DNA of 64,000 bases, from the NCBI GenBank assembly GCA_964035795.1, contig OZ038324.1:5257461-5321460 (forward strand). Direction: 5' to 3'. Shown here one piece after another: positions 1 to 11,529 of the stretch. Each line of letters opens with the position of its first letter. Positions within the stretch are counted from its first letter, which is position 1. This DNA is from Pterobdella sp. o SKG-2022. Lineage: Eukaryota > Annelida > Clitellata > Hirudinida > Piscicolidae. A model generated the notes under the pieces. That model ran no database searches. It worked only from the letters and a program-made list of their open reading frames with translations, and had not been told where the DNA came from. Both the position numbers and the translations under genes were made by a program.

Positions 1-59
1 TCATGATGATGATGATTGTTCATAAGGATAATAATTATGATGATATGCAGTATTGTATA

Positions 60-135
60 TTAGTAAGTCGACCATTAGGTTGCTTCTGATTTGGGTTTTA
101 GTTGGGCAGGTTTAACAGGGGGCTACTTTATGGGA
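60..135. repeat. Dispersed repeat copy (AAGTCGACCATTAG family)
   Basis: Shares the 14-mer AAGTCGACCATTAG and a following G/T-rich block ending in TTAAACAGGG-like sequence with a second copy at about 33538-33600. The order of matching blocks is the same in both, so this is a dispersed repeat, not chance. Nature unknown. Confidence 0.5.
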
Positions 136-372
136 ATTATCATATATTAGTTTCCAAAGTGTAATAATATTTCGAAATCATATTCGTTCAGTGTCTTTAT
201 ATAGACTGTAGTGTATGAAGGATGATGAGAATGAAAACAATAGTATATACTAGTCACATTTTTGTGTTTTTATGTACCAGTAGCGGGAGAGGGAATTAAA
301 CAATAAAATGAGAATAAACATGATGGAGATAATAAAAAATCTAATAACTATCGAACACAACAACACCCACAG

Positions 373-1469
373 GGGTAACACAGGGCGTCATAACGGGAAT
401 GAGGGGGTTATGTAACGGATTAGGACCTGCCTTGTTCGGCTTCATTTTCTACCTCTTCCATATGGATTTAAACGAAAGCACAAAGTTGAAACATTTAGCT
501 TTCTCGCCTCCCCCCTTCCCTCCCAACCACCCCCTTCCTCCTTCCATACATAACCAGTATTCCAATATGACAAGTGAGTTTTTTTTTCTGTAAAAGGTAA
601 TATTTAAATTGATTTTTTTGTTTTTTATTTAATACATGGTTTTTAGTTTGACTTATTTTTTAGTTAATATTAATAAAAACCAACACACCCAATGAGGAGT
701 AAAAGTTATGACATCTTGTTTTTCATAATTTTATTTTGTAAGCGCAATATAAAATTAACAATGAAACACACCACAAACAACACAACAGTGCACACCAACA
801 TTCCAGTGGTTGATCCGTATTACCAGAGTTATCTGCACACCATCCACGAGGTATTCATCCTTCATCCATCCATCTCTCAATTCATCCTTTACTCATCCAT
901 CTATCTTTTCATCCTTCACTCATCCATCTATTTATCCATCTATCAAGTCAGTATTCATTTCCTCGTCAATCTATCCATTCATCTATCCAGATGTCAAAAT
1001 TCATTGACAAACACCACAACAGACAATAATGCCAGGCCCACCATTCGTATTTGGTGCCATCTTGGTGATTTTGGCGCTTCTCGTGGCCCTCTTCATCCCC
1101 GATAACCCTCATTCCCAAGTGAGACTGCCTCACTCACCAAGCACACCATCCTCTTCTTCCTCCCCCTCCTCATCTTCCTTTCATTCCAGAAAAAGTATTG
1201 TCTTTGAAAAAAATAGTCGTAAGTCATTTGTATATATTTTTTTCTTTTTTTTTGTGCTCACATTTTATTTTCAAAATCATGGACTTTTCATGTTAATATC
1301 AAAAACATTGTTTTCTTGCATGAAAAATTACAAAATCAATATAGAAAATATTAAGAGAATACAATACATTTTAGAAATATTTATTACTGTTAGTTTCATT
1401 TTTAAATTTTTTAGTTTTATGAATATTAATTTAACGTCTACAATAATAAAATTAGAGTCGAATTTTTAA
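373..1469 (+). CDS. MFSD14/HIAT1-like major facilitator transporter, last three exons (5' end outside window)
   Basis: C-terminal part of a membrane transporter of the hippocampus-abundant-transcript (MFSD14A/B) family, a 12-helix MFS protein. Exons that keep one frame are 373-573, 789-850 and 1023 onward; acceptors end CACAG, AACAG and ACAG. The first contains the family signature GLCNGLGPALFGF and the end of a membrane helix; the third contains PGPPFVFGA followed by a hydrophobic helix ending ALFIPD, exactly as in the vertebrate proteins. The 62-base middle exon is needed to restore frame (1+62=63 bases). After the last helix comes a Ser/Pro-rich tail. The open frame runs to a stop at 1467-1469, but a good donor (GTAAGT) at 1219-1224 may splice to a further exon I could not find, so the true C terminus is uncertain. 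Substrate unknown for the family. Confidence 0.9.
865..1000 (+). repeat. Imperfect ATCC/ATCT microsatellite in MFSD14-like intron
   Basis: Interrupted tetranucleotide repeats (CATCCATC, CTATCTAT) fill most of the intron between the last two MFSD14-like exons. They produce a spurious Ser/Ile/Tyr-rich reading frame that I do not count as coding. Confidence 0.8.
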
Positions 1470-2433
1470 AAAAAGTAATTTAATGTATCTTGTTGTTTTG
1501 CTAAATAAAGAGAGAAGATTCAAAGTTTAATTATTTCATTAGTTCATTTGAATTGAGGCATCACCATTGTTATAATTTAATTTTAACAAATTTTTTACGT
1601 CGATTTATACTTCATAAATTTACTAAAGTTCTTCCATAAATCGACGTTAAAAATTTATTATTATTATTATCATCAAGATTTTTATAGCGCAGAGTATATT
1701 TATAAGTAAATTTAAGATGTTTCTAAAAAGTTAATTTTTATTTTTCATTAAATCAATTACTATGAAACTAATTATCAAACACTCAAGATGTGGTACATTT
1801 GGATCGGAATGTGGACAGCAAACCGCTTATGACCACTTCTGAAACAGCTTAATAGTTTTAAAGTGCATTCATTTCCGCTGACACATTTTGGTGGTAGTTT
1901 GTTGACTTAGTTTATTTTTTTTGTGTATTTAATACCGATCACAGTTTATCATGTGTTATATTTCATACTTGATAATTAATATTTTAGTTCAGGTGTTTCG
2001 TATTTTTTGTTGTTAGTTACTTTGTATCACAGTTAAAAAATTCAATTGACAATAAAAATTTTGGATTTATTAAATGCTGATTGTATTGTTATAAATAAGA
2101 TTATTCACGAATTTGTAAAAGTCTATAAATGATATTTCATTTTGTTTTATTACTAATTACAAAATAACTTTTGTAAGTGGTTTCGAAAGATACATGTAAT
2201 GATCTAGGAAATCCATCAGTTGTCCTACACATTCTTTTTTTATATTTATCTTTATAAATTTTTAAAAAGAAATTATTTTGGATTAATTAAAGTTTATGTA
2301 CAAAAAAGTTTACTTTTTTCGGCCACGTAATTTTACCACCCTGGTTTTAGTTGTTTCAATTCAAAACTCAAGACCGACGATTTATTTAAACAGGAATTAA
2401 TTGTAGAAAGTTTTTTATTCAGACTTAGTTAAA
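1470..2433. other. Spacer between MFSD14-like gene and GALNT7-like gene
   Basis: AT-rich, no supported exon. It holds a hairpin repeat at 1588-1656 and a following tail (AAATTTAAGATGTTTCTAAAAAG, written here only by position 1708-1730) shared with other repeats in the window. The GALNT7-like promoter or 5' UTR should lie at its right end; a TTTTTTATTCAG acceptor-like site ends about 13 bases before the GALNT7-like ATG. Confidence 0.6.
1588..1656. repeat. Small hairpin element (ATAAATCGACGT family)
   Basis: Two arms, about 1589-1609 and 1634-1656, are inverted complements (TTTACGTCGATTTAT against ATAAATCGACGTTAAA). Half-copies with the same core occur at about 48656-48676 and 29138-29156. A foldback MITE-like element is the simplest reading. 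Confidence 0.6.
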
Positions 2434-5400
2434 ATGAGATTTAGATTTACTCCGAAAAATGTATTAAAAATAACATTTTTTGTAGTTGTTATGCTTTTTT
2501 TAGCACCTATTATTATAAACCAATTTGCATGGGAACATGAATATATTGAAAAATCGGTATGTTACGTTTTTATAAAATTTCAATGTTAGTTGAGTCACAT
2601 CTAAAATTTTTGAATTTATCAAGCATCTAGAAAAAAATTTTGAATTTGATCCTAATGTGGAATTGGCTGAAGTAAAAAGCTCTTTAGGTAATTTTGAACC
2701 AGATTTTCCATCAGAAAATGGTCCAGGTTTGTGAAAAATTAAGAAAAATCAAAAAGATTTCACTTTGAAATCGTATTTTAAGGAGAAAATGGTGTACCAG
2801 TGAGAATAAGCCAAAATGAAAATGAAAGGTCACAACAGTCAATAAGCGAATTTGGCTTCAATATGGTGGTGTCAGATAAAATATCCCTCACTCGTAATAT
2901 TCCTGACACTCGACATTCTGAGTTTGTATAAGATTTATTAAGCTATTAAGATGAATTGTCACTGTTCTTGTCTGTTTTCTTATACTTTCTTATGTTCAAT
3001 ATTGAAAATTTTTTTATTGCACTATACTTTTCTGCTTTCTTAACTAAGCTTTCAAAAGTGTAGCTTGCCTTGTTTCCTATAAATCTATGTTCTCTCACAT
3101 CATTTCTTCTTTTCTTACTCTCTGATTTTTTCTTAAATATAAATCTCAATCAGAATGTTTTCTGAACTATGAATAAAATAATCACAGATGCAGATACTGG
3201 CACTACCCAGAAACAGGCCTATCTACAGCTAGTATAATCATTGTTTTCCACAATGAGGGCTACTCCACTTTGCTTCGGACTATACATTCTGTCATCAAAA
3301 CATCCCCTAAGCATCTACTCAAAGAAATTGTCTTGGTTGATGATTTCAGTGATAAAGGTGATTTTTAACATATGAATGTTTTATGAAAACCATCAATTTT
3401 ATTCTGTGGTAGTGGTGATTTTAAATATCATGAATTTATCATGAGAACCATTATTATTTATGATGAATAATGAAATTGGTTCAAAATCTTACACAATACA
3501 TAAAAAAACTAGATCATCATGTTTTAGAATCTTTAGAGATCTATTTGGTGTTTCAAGTTATTCATAATTATAGATATTATCTATATTTTTTCCAAAAAAT
3601 AGCCAAAACATTAATTTATGTATAGAAAAATCTACTTCATGCTGGTGTTCAAATCTGGTATGCAAGAATGAGCTAATGCTTGCAAAACTGATAAAATATA
3701 TTTAGTTTTCTATACATTGCTATACATATTACTATACAAAACATACATAAAATGTCTCTGAAAAGTTATATTTAGTTTTGTATTCTATCACTGCATTTTA
3801 TATATTTGTGTGTCCAATCCATGCTAACAAAAATTATTACAAATCAATAATGATAATTTTTACTTGATATCTTAGTTCCTTCATTTCAAAAAATGCTTCT
3901 TTTTGTTTCAGTTATGTTTCTATACATAGACCTTCTGTACTAATAAATAACTAAATCACTGAAATATATATTAATAATTTATTTTTTGTATTATTGATCA
4001 AGTTTCAATTAACTTGATGTTAATTTCATTATAAATAACCATTTTCATTAATTAAGCTTCAAGTAGTATCAATAATCTAGTCCGACTGTTGTCAATCCCA
4101 ATTAGCAGGACATGTACAGCGGTATAATTAGATTTACTATATATTACTGTTTCACGCATGTTTACATGCTAGCATGGTTTGCACAATGGTGTTAGTACAA
4201 AAGAGTTGATCACTAAATAAGGTTGACTTCATCAAAGCTGTTTGAATTATTTTCAATGAGTCTTCAATATTTTTGTTAACTACACACACAGTGATTTTTT
4301 GAAATAGTTTTGGTTCAACATTCAAATATGTGAAAAGAATTTATCAACAAAAAAAACTACTTCTTAATAAGTTTAATCTCATGTTTCAGCCTTATTTTTG
4401 GCGTGAAATAACAAATGAAAATGTTTTTGAAAAGTTAAAATTTTTCAGAGACATCGTATGTATTTTTCTTCAATATTTTGTAACGAAAAACATCAAAAAA
4501 GAGAAATTTTTAATACATTTATTGAGAATCAGAAGCTATAATTTTCGATAAGTTTAGCCTTATCATAAAACGTTTTATGATAAGGCTAAACTTATCGAAA
4601 ATTATAGCTTCTGATTCTCAATAAATGTATTAAAAATTCCTCTTTTTTGATGTTTTTCGTTACAAAAGTTAAAATTTATATTTTAATTTATTTCATACAA
4701 AATGTTGAAGTAAAATAGCATCATTAAATCAATAAAATTTTAGCATTTTTTATACTTGATGGATTGCTCTGACTTCAACAGATGAAGTGACGGCTAGATT
4801 GAATTGCCCGTTTTGTGAAAATTTAAATGAAATAAAACTTCCTTTATTTATGACTAGAATTTGAGTTAACTTTTGAAAATTTAATTTTATCTAAAAATAA
4901 ATGAGATTTAATACATAATGTTAGTAAAAAAAGGTATTCTGTGAAATTCATCCTAATGAATGTATCTTCTCACAACCAACATCCAAATTCAACCGCCATA
5001 GTTCACATTCAATAGACTGACCTTTTCGTCTTCATGCTTATAACAACCATAAAGATCATATAATACATTATTAATGCAAACCTAACTAAAACCTGTACCA
5101 TTTCAGCTACCATTATTCTAACCGCTGCCATAACCACCATTCAATTTAATCCGAACAGTGGACTTAAAGGAGCGCTTAGAGACCTACATCAAAAAATTTG
5201 GAGACCTGGTGCGTCTTTTCCGCAACACCGAGAGACTGGGTCTCATATTAACACGCAGCAAAGGCGCTAGTCTAGCTGTAGGAGACGTGATTGTATTTTT
5301 AGACGCGCATTGTGAGTGTGGTAAGAACTGGCTGGTTCCATTGCTCGATCGTATCAGAATAAACAGGTTTCATTACGTTGTGCTTTTGTTTCTTTAATTG

Positions 5401-7465
5401 TTGCCATAAAAAAATCAATAATATTATAATCACTCTAATATCTTGTTATTCTTCGCTATTAAACCAATACTAATACACCAGGAAGACAATGGCGGTACCG
5501 ACAATCGACTCAATAGATTGGAATGACTTCCATTACTCCCCAGTCTATCAGGCAGGCGCCTTGTTCAGGTAGCAGTTCATTTGTATATGCTCACAACTTT
5601 ATACAACCACATAGAGATTATTACACATAATTGGATTTAATTCCAGTAAATTGTTTAATGTTTTCGTATTGAACTTCACTGTTTTCTTATTTCACCTCAT
5701 GAAAACGTTCGTAAAAGGGATGATGATGATTTCAAATATTTTAAAAGATTTCATCATGCCCAACAGAGGAATATTCGAGTGGGGGTTCTTGTACAAAGAG
5801 TCTCATGTTCCCAATCACATCCTCAAGGCTCGCAGATATAAAAGCGATCCATATCCGTTAGTTTCACAAGAAACACACACATATATACACACTCACACAC
5901 AAACACACACAGGTCACCAACCCACGCTGGAGGGCTGTTTGCAATGGAAAGAAAATATTTTTTGGAGTTGGGAGGTTATGACCCTGGCCTGCAAATCTGG
6001 GGCGGTGAAAACTTTGAACTTTCATTTAAGGTCAGTTTTTGTGTGCGTGTTTTTACATGTGTTTTTGCTCCACTTTCGGTAAAAAAAACGGGATATAAAT
6101 AGAATTTTATTGATTTCTTGATATGCAAATTTATTCCTTGTTTTATTTTGGTCATTATTCTAACAAAAATAAGCAAATAATTATATACATATATATTTTT
6201 AAACATCACCAAATGATGCGATCTTTTTAAAACATTTTTTATTCAACTAAAATTCTCCAAAAATTCAACTCTGTCATAAATCATCAGTGTAATTATAATG
6301 AGAACGGGTTTTTTATATTAAGGGTAGTTTATATAAAATTGTTCTCATTTAAATGAAGTAGCAAAAAAATTGTCTCATTTTGTGAAGTTATTTTTAAAAG
6401 TTAATGAATTACGATAAGGTTGTACTTAGGAAATTTTAGTTGAATAGAATTTGTTTCACATGTTCTTTCAAGAACTTCCTCATAAATCAAGAAGTGAATA
6501 TGATTTCAGAACACTGGTTAATTTATTAAGATACGAAGCTTTTCGTTATCAACGTAAAAATTTCAAGTATGAGAAACCAAAAAAATAATCAAGAAGTGTA
6601 TTTTAAGAAGAACAATTGACATGATGCCTCTAAAGAATTATATTTAAACATGTGTTTCCCAGCATGGACATCATTTAACAGACAAAACCATCTTACAATT
6701 TTAAACAACATCCCACACCAATAGCTTCAACACAAAAACCTTTTTTAACACATTTCATTTCAGAATTTATTTTTAAACTAAAAAAATCTTTAAACAAAAA
6801 AAATCTTAAAAAACTTTTCGCACATACAACCATTTTAAAACGCTTTTAATCAATTCATTACACACAATTACTTTTATAACATCATCACTATAGATAACCG
6901 CCATAAAACACCCACCATCACACATCCACCACCGCACAACCAAACAACACCAAACACACCCATTCCACTTAGATGTGGCAGTGTGGAGGAAAAATAGAGT
7001 GGGTTCCCTGTTCTAGAGTGGGCCACATATACCGCAGACACATGCCTTATGGCTTCGGCAAGATCAAGTCAACCATCCCTGTCATCCTTATTGTATGCAA
7101 GATTTTTTTGCTTTATTTATTATTTTGGTTTTTTAAGTCGGTATAGTGACGATGAGACTTGGTTTACAATTCAAGTTATTATCGTTGTTATCATTTTATC
7201 TTGTATGTATATTTTGCTTTAATATAATAATTTACTGGCTTTTTCAAATTTATTTGGCAGATTGTTTGTGTTTGTTGTAGATTAAATGTCTCGTGCTGTT
7301 TTGCATTATATTTAATATAACATTTATCATCTATCTTCTCTTTCAGAATTACATGAGAGTGGTGGAGGTGTGGTTGGATGATGTGCACAAGGAGTTTTTC
7401 TACACCCGAGAGCCTGCTGTCAGAGGCTATCCTATTGGCAACATCACTAAGCAGGTTTTCATCGT

Positions 7466-7556
<91 letters not shown>

Positions 7557-8356
7557 GCCTATCAATAATTATTCATTTATTTATTTTTTTATTATTAATC
7601 TAAAGATTTTTTTCTCAACTTCAAACTAGTTGGAGTTCAAAAAGAAGAACAATTGCAAATCTTTTCAATGGTTCCTCGACAACGTTGCTCCCGAAGTGGC
7701 TCGTGACTTTCCCAATCCCCCCCCAAACGTTGCTTGGGGACAGGTTTGTTTTTTACATCACTTTAACTCAAACACAAAAATTACTGAAAAGCACCATCAA
7801 ACCACCCCGCCACTCATCCACGCCAAACCATCCATCCACACTAGGTGAGGTCGCGTAACTTATGTTGGGACACGTTTGGACGAGGGCCCAAAGAGGGAGC
7901 CATCGAGGTGACGGAGTGTCAGAATTACGGGGGCACCCAGCTGTTCCGACTGAACGAGCGAGGTCAAATGGCGCATGGAGAGAGGTGTGTGGACTCGTAC
8001 TCCTCCGACCAACTCAGCCTCATCTTCTGCCCTGTTGAGCCTGCTGGATCGTGGTCATATGACGAGGTACCTATGTGCATCAGTTTGTCATATTCGCCAT
8101 TATGGCTTCATTATCATTGTGATAAAAAATGAATCTAGCTTTGATACTAATAATAATGACACAATTTATTTTTATAGTGAAATAATTCTAAATAATTAAT
8201 CAATGGTAATTTTGCGAAACCCAGAAAACGAGTCAACTGAAGCTGGCTGGCAAGTGCGCCACTGTCGACTTCACCCGCAGGAAACTCACTTTGCAATGGT
8301 GTGATTCTGTAAATAGAGGTCAAAAGTTTGCCATCGAGGAAGTCAAAACTTGGTGA
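2434..8356 (+). CDS. Polypeptide N-acetylgalactosaminyltransferase, GALNT7-like
   Basis: Golgi type II enzyme that transfers GalNAc from UDP-GalNAc to Ser/Thr (mucin-type O-glycosylation). Exons: 2434-2556, 2624-2726, 2783-2921, 3188-3357, 5159-5366, 5482-5568, 5767-5856, 5913-6030, 6973-7092, 7347-7454, 7630-7743, 7845-8066, 8225-8356; 1734 bases, 577 residues. Residues about 11-30 are the membrane anchor. The GT-A domain has the metal-binding DAH at 227-229, the conserved WGGEN at 336-340 and VPCSRVGH ending at 364. Residues about 460-577 form the ricin-type lectin domain. [24 protein letters not shown] and NCKSF-WF point to GALNT7 rather than other paralogues. Human GALNT7 is longer (657), mostly in the stem. 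GALNT7 is known to prefer peptides already carrying GalNAc; whether this one does is inference. Confidence 0.95.
3725..3790. repeat. Dispersed repeat tail (ATGTCTCTGAAAAGTTA family)
   Basis: The motif CATACATAAAATGTCTCTGA... recurs nearly unchanged at about 10465-10500, in shortened form at 1705-1735, 6625-6645 and 48700-48725, and in reverse complement at about 8850-8880. It looks like the conserved end of an AT-rich transposon-derived family. Confidence 0.6.
4476..4667. repeat. Near-perfect 192-bp palindrome (96-bp arms, no spacer)
   Basis: Centre at 4571/4572 (AAAACG|CGTTTT-type core). Left arm 4476-4571 and right arm 4572-4667 are reverse complements with one mismatch seen (near 4504/4639). 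It lies in intron 4 of the GALNT7-like gene. Degraded relatives of the arm (ATAAGTTTAG..TTATCA..AAACGT) occur at about 8937-9000, 41275-41295 and 60355-60385, so it is a member of a dispersed foldback family and the youngest copy here. Confidence 0.85.
7463..7557 (+). repeat. (ATCT)n microsatellite, about 95 bp
   Basis: A nearly pure tetranucleotide run begins nine bases after the donor of GALNT7-like exon 10. It is likely to be length-polymorphic. Confidence 0.97.
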
Positions 8357-11300
8357 TGCGGCGTTGAAATGGCGGTAATAACAGAAATAAAATAATAAAA
8401 AAAATAATAATATTATTTTTAATAATAATAAGGTTTTCAAACAATAATACTAAGAAATATTATTATCGATAATAATAAATAATAAATAAAAATATTCAAT
8501 AACTATAATATTATTGAATGATATTATACAAGCTCAAGTTATTATAATGTTCCAATCTCGATCGGATATTCATTTGTTTCAGCAACCGTAATATTAATAT
8601 GTCTTTATTTTAATATTTGAAGAATTCTTATTCTGTTAAACGGTATTGAAAGTTCATGATTTCTCAGCGATAAGAAAAGACTGCCCTCCCAATGTGAATT
8701 TGTGAATAATTTTTTATTCAAATTTCTAGGTTAATGTTCTTTGGGGTATATTTTTTTTATTTTTAAATCGATTTTTTTATTTTTTATGTTATGTTTATTT
8801 ATAAATATATTTAATTAAGTGTAAAATACTGCATAGTATGCATAATATAACTTTTCAAAGACATTCTAGGTTGTTTAAAATAATTTTCCACAAATTAAAA
8901 CTTCAAATATTAAAAATTTTATAAAATAACAATTCGTTTTCATAAGTTTAGTCGCATCATTAAAACGTTTTAAAATCAAGCTTATCAAAAACCATAGCTT
9001 GGGTGTTTGACCATATCTTCAGCATCAGTTTCTATGAACCAATATGATTAATAAGGCTGTATTGGTTAATTTCAAAAATTTTATTTTTTATATTAATTTA
9101 GAAGACATTCTCATCAATTCATTTTCAAAGAAGTAAAAATAAATCAATTTTGATTATATAATTATGAAAAATATATTAGCAAATCTGTATTAATAATTTC
9201 ATCTCAAATTACTCCAACTTTTATTATTGTCTTTTCCATATATCTTCATAAATGACTTTGTCACTAAGGGTCTGAAGTTACAACGCATCAACACCCCCCA
9301 ACTATTCTTTTTTATGTCGTTTCTGTAATTTATTGATATAATATTACCTACTTTCTTTTCTATCATTTTATTTTTCTATTTTTTATCTATCTATCCAATC
9401 ACCCATCCATCTACCCACGCTTCCAATAATATATAAATACCCAGCATCTTATCTCATCACGTGACCAAATCAAGTAGTCTATCTGATGATTAAACTTACG
9501 TTATCGGATTTAATTTTTTGCATTCATCTGCCACAGCTACTTATATGTGGGTTTTTGCTGATATTTATTATTATTTTTATTAATATTTTGTTTAATTTGA
9601 TGATATTTTTTATTGGGATAAAAAAAACTAAATTGTAATTGACCATATTAGAATTTCTACATTATAACTCACCATTAAAATCTCTCTACCAACTTCCATC
9701 TTTGTCAAAACCGGCTACTAACTTACCTGGGTAATTTATCTATTACTATGATAGCCATATATTACTATGTTGTGCTCAAGTGTATATTTATTATGGGAGA
9801 TATTTTTAATTTTTTTCCATTTACTTTTATTTGTATATACATTGTGTTATTTACTTGAACGTATGATGTTGAAATATTTGTCTAAGTAATAACAATAACT
9901 TATTTTAGTATTTGGGATAAACTATTCTATTGTATTTTTATATTGTTTATAGATATTCATATATTTAAAAATGAATTTAAATTGCGTACAAAGCATATCA
10001 AAACTATTTGAATATGCTGTATGAGTGATAAAAAATAACAAAAATGATAATTAATTTATTATGATCAATTGTGAATAATAACTAAAAAAACTATAATAAT
10101 CATGTTTTTAATTTAAATGACTAGAAGCATCATAGTTTGACCCAGTGAGTTTATGTTATGACTAAAAATATTCTCCAATCGAGGACGGTGCCAAGACTAC
10201 GGATATTCACAATGAAATTTCATTACATGTAATATGATCAATCTCTCACTATGTTAATTATCTATAGAACTTCAGTTTTGAGGAATACCATACATTTATT
10301 CAAAAATAAAGATATAAATTTTCGGTTAGTATGGCTTTAAAATTTAACATTAGGGTGTTAATCGATGCTAATGTTTTACGGTAGGGTCATACTTACCAAG
10401 AATTATATTTTTATCTTTTAATAAATGTATTATATTCCCCAAAGTTGAAGTTCTATGGATAATTGATATATAAAACATACATAAGATGTCTCTGAAAAGT
10501 TACTCTCACTATTTTATATAACTATCTCTTATTTAATGCATTTTTGTTGTTTGGGAACTTTCAATGATCTTTATTGTAATGGTTGTAAATATTAAAAAAA
10601 AGAATTGAATTCATGAATAAACTTTCACAAGTCTTTGTTTTTTGTTACATTCGTTTTATTTTGTAGCTGGAGTCGCTAAAGAGTGGCTAAGACATTGACG
10701 TTTATCTCGATTAACCCACGGACGCAATGATAAGACATTGATTTTTTAAAAAAAGCTGTCACAAATCTATAATTAAAAAATGTTCTTAAATTAATTTCAA
10801 TGAACATTTCTTTAGGGCAGATTTACACCATTTCAACTTTTTATATCGCCTCAACTCCCAGTATCATAAGCAAAAGACGTATGAAGTTTTCTTGCTCAAT
10901 CTTATAGCAAACAGAATTCCAAACATATCCATCCATCATTAGAATTTCATTTTGACTTATAACAAACTTCACCGTCGTTTTAAAGTATTCCATCTAATTT
11001 TAAATATTTTCAAATATTAATCCGCAATACTTTGCAATACAAGGCCAAGAATCTTGCCTCAGTACCTTATGTTAAGCTTTTTCAGCACGTAGGCGGAAAG
11101 CAAATATAGCGTTTTTTCAGTAATTTTCCAAAGATTATTGCGTCACACTTAAATTAAGCATGACATTTCACTGAAGATCTGAATTAGTGCGAATAATGGA
11201 TGTTTAAAAACTCAAAGATTAAATCAAGTTATTAGTAGTTAACTATTCATAATATTTTGTGAATATTTCTAATTTTTTGAATGAAATAACTAAAAATTAA

Positions 11301-11529
11301 CAAATTTTAGTTTTGTTTTATATATTTAAAAATTGATTGCTAAAATATAAAAAAAGTAAAATCTTATACTTACTAAATCAAATTGAATATTTAGAAATAA
11401 CACAAAAAAAATTATTTTTTTCAAATCAAAAAAATATTTTGAACACAGGTTTTCAGTTTGGATGTTGTTTATTTCTTTTAGTTAAACCCGCATTTTCGGT
11501 TCGCCATTAGTAAAGATACTTAATACAAA
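8357..11529. other. 3.2-kb spacer between GALNT7-like gene and PP2A scaffold gene
   Basis: No exon is supported. AATAAA at 8386-8391 is 30 bases after the GALNT7-like stop and could serve as poly(A) signal. The spacer carries repeat fragments at 8850-9000, a 205-bp inverted repeat at 10256-10464 and its neighbour tail at 10465-10500. Just before the PP2A start there is an acceptor-like TTTCTTTTAG at about 11473-11482. Confidence 0.6.
10256..10464. repeat. Degraded inverted-repeat element, about 90-bp arms
   Basis: Left arm begins AATTATCTATAGAACTTCA and the right arm ends with its complement (TGAAGTTCTATGGATAATT); inward the arms keep about three quarters identity (ACATTTATT, AATAAATGT blocks, GTATG/CATAC) around a short central loop near 10357-10370. 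This is an aged foldback or MITE-like insertion. Confidence 0.65.

Noticed and set aside
4330..4551. 73-codon frame overlapping the palindrome
   Set aside because: No family feature, lies in an intron and partly consists of the palindrome arm.
7560..7629. Ile/Ser/Tyr-rich ORFs from the ATCT repeat
   Set aside because: Tetranucleotide repeat read in several frames within a GALNT7-like intron.
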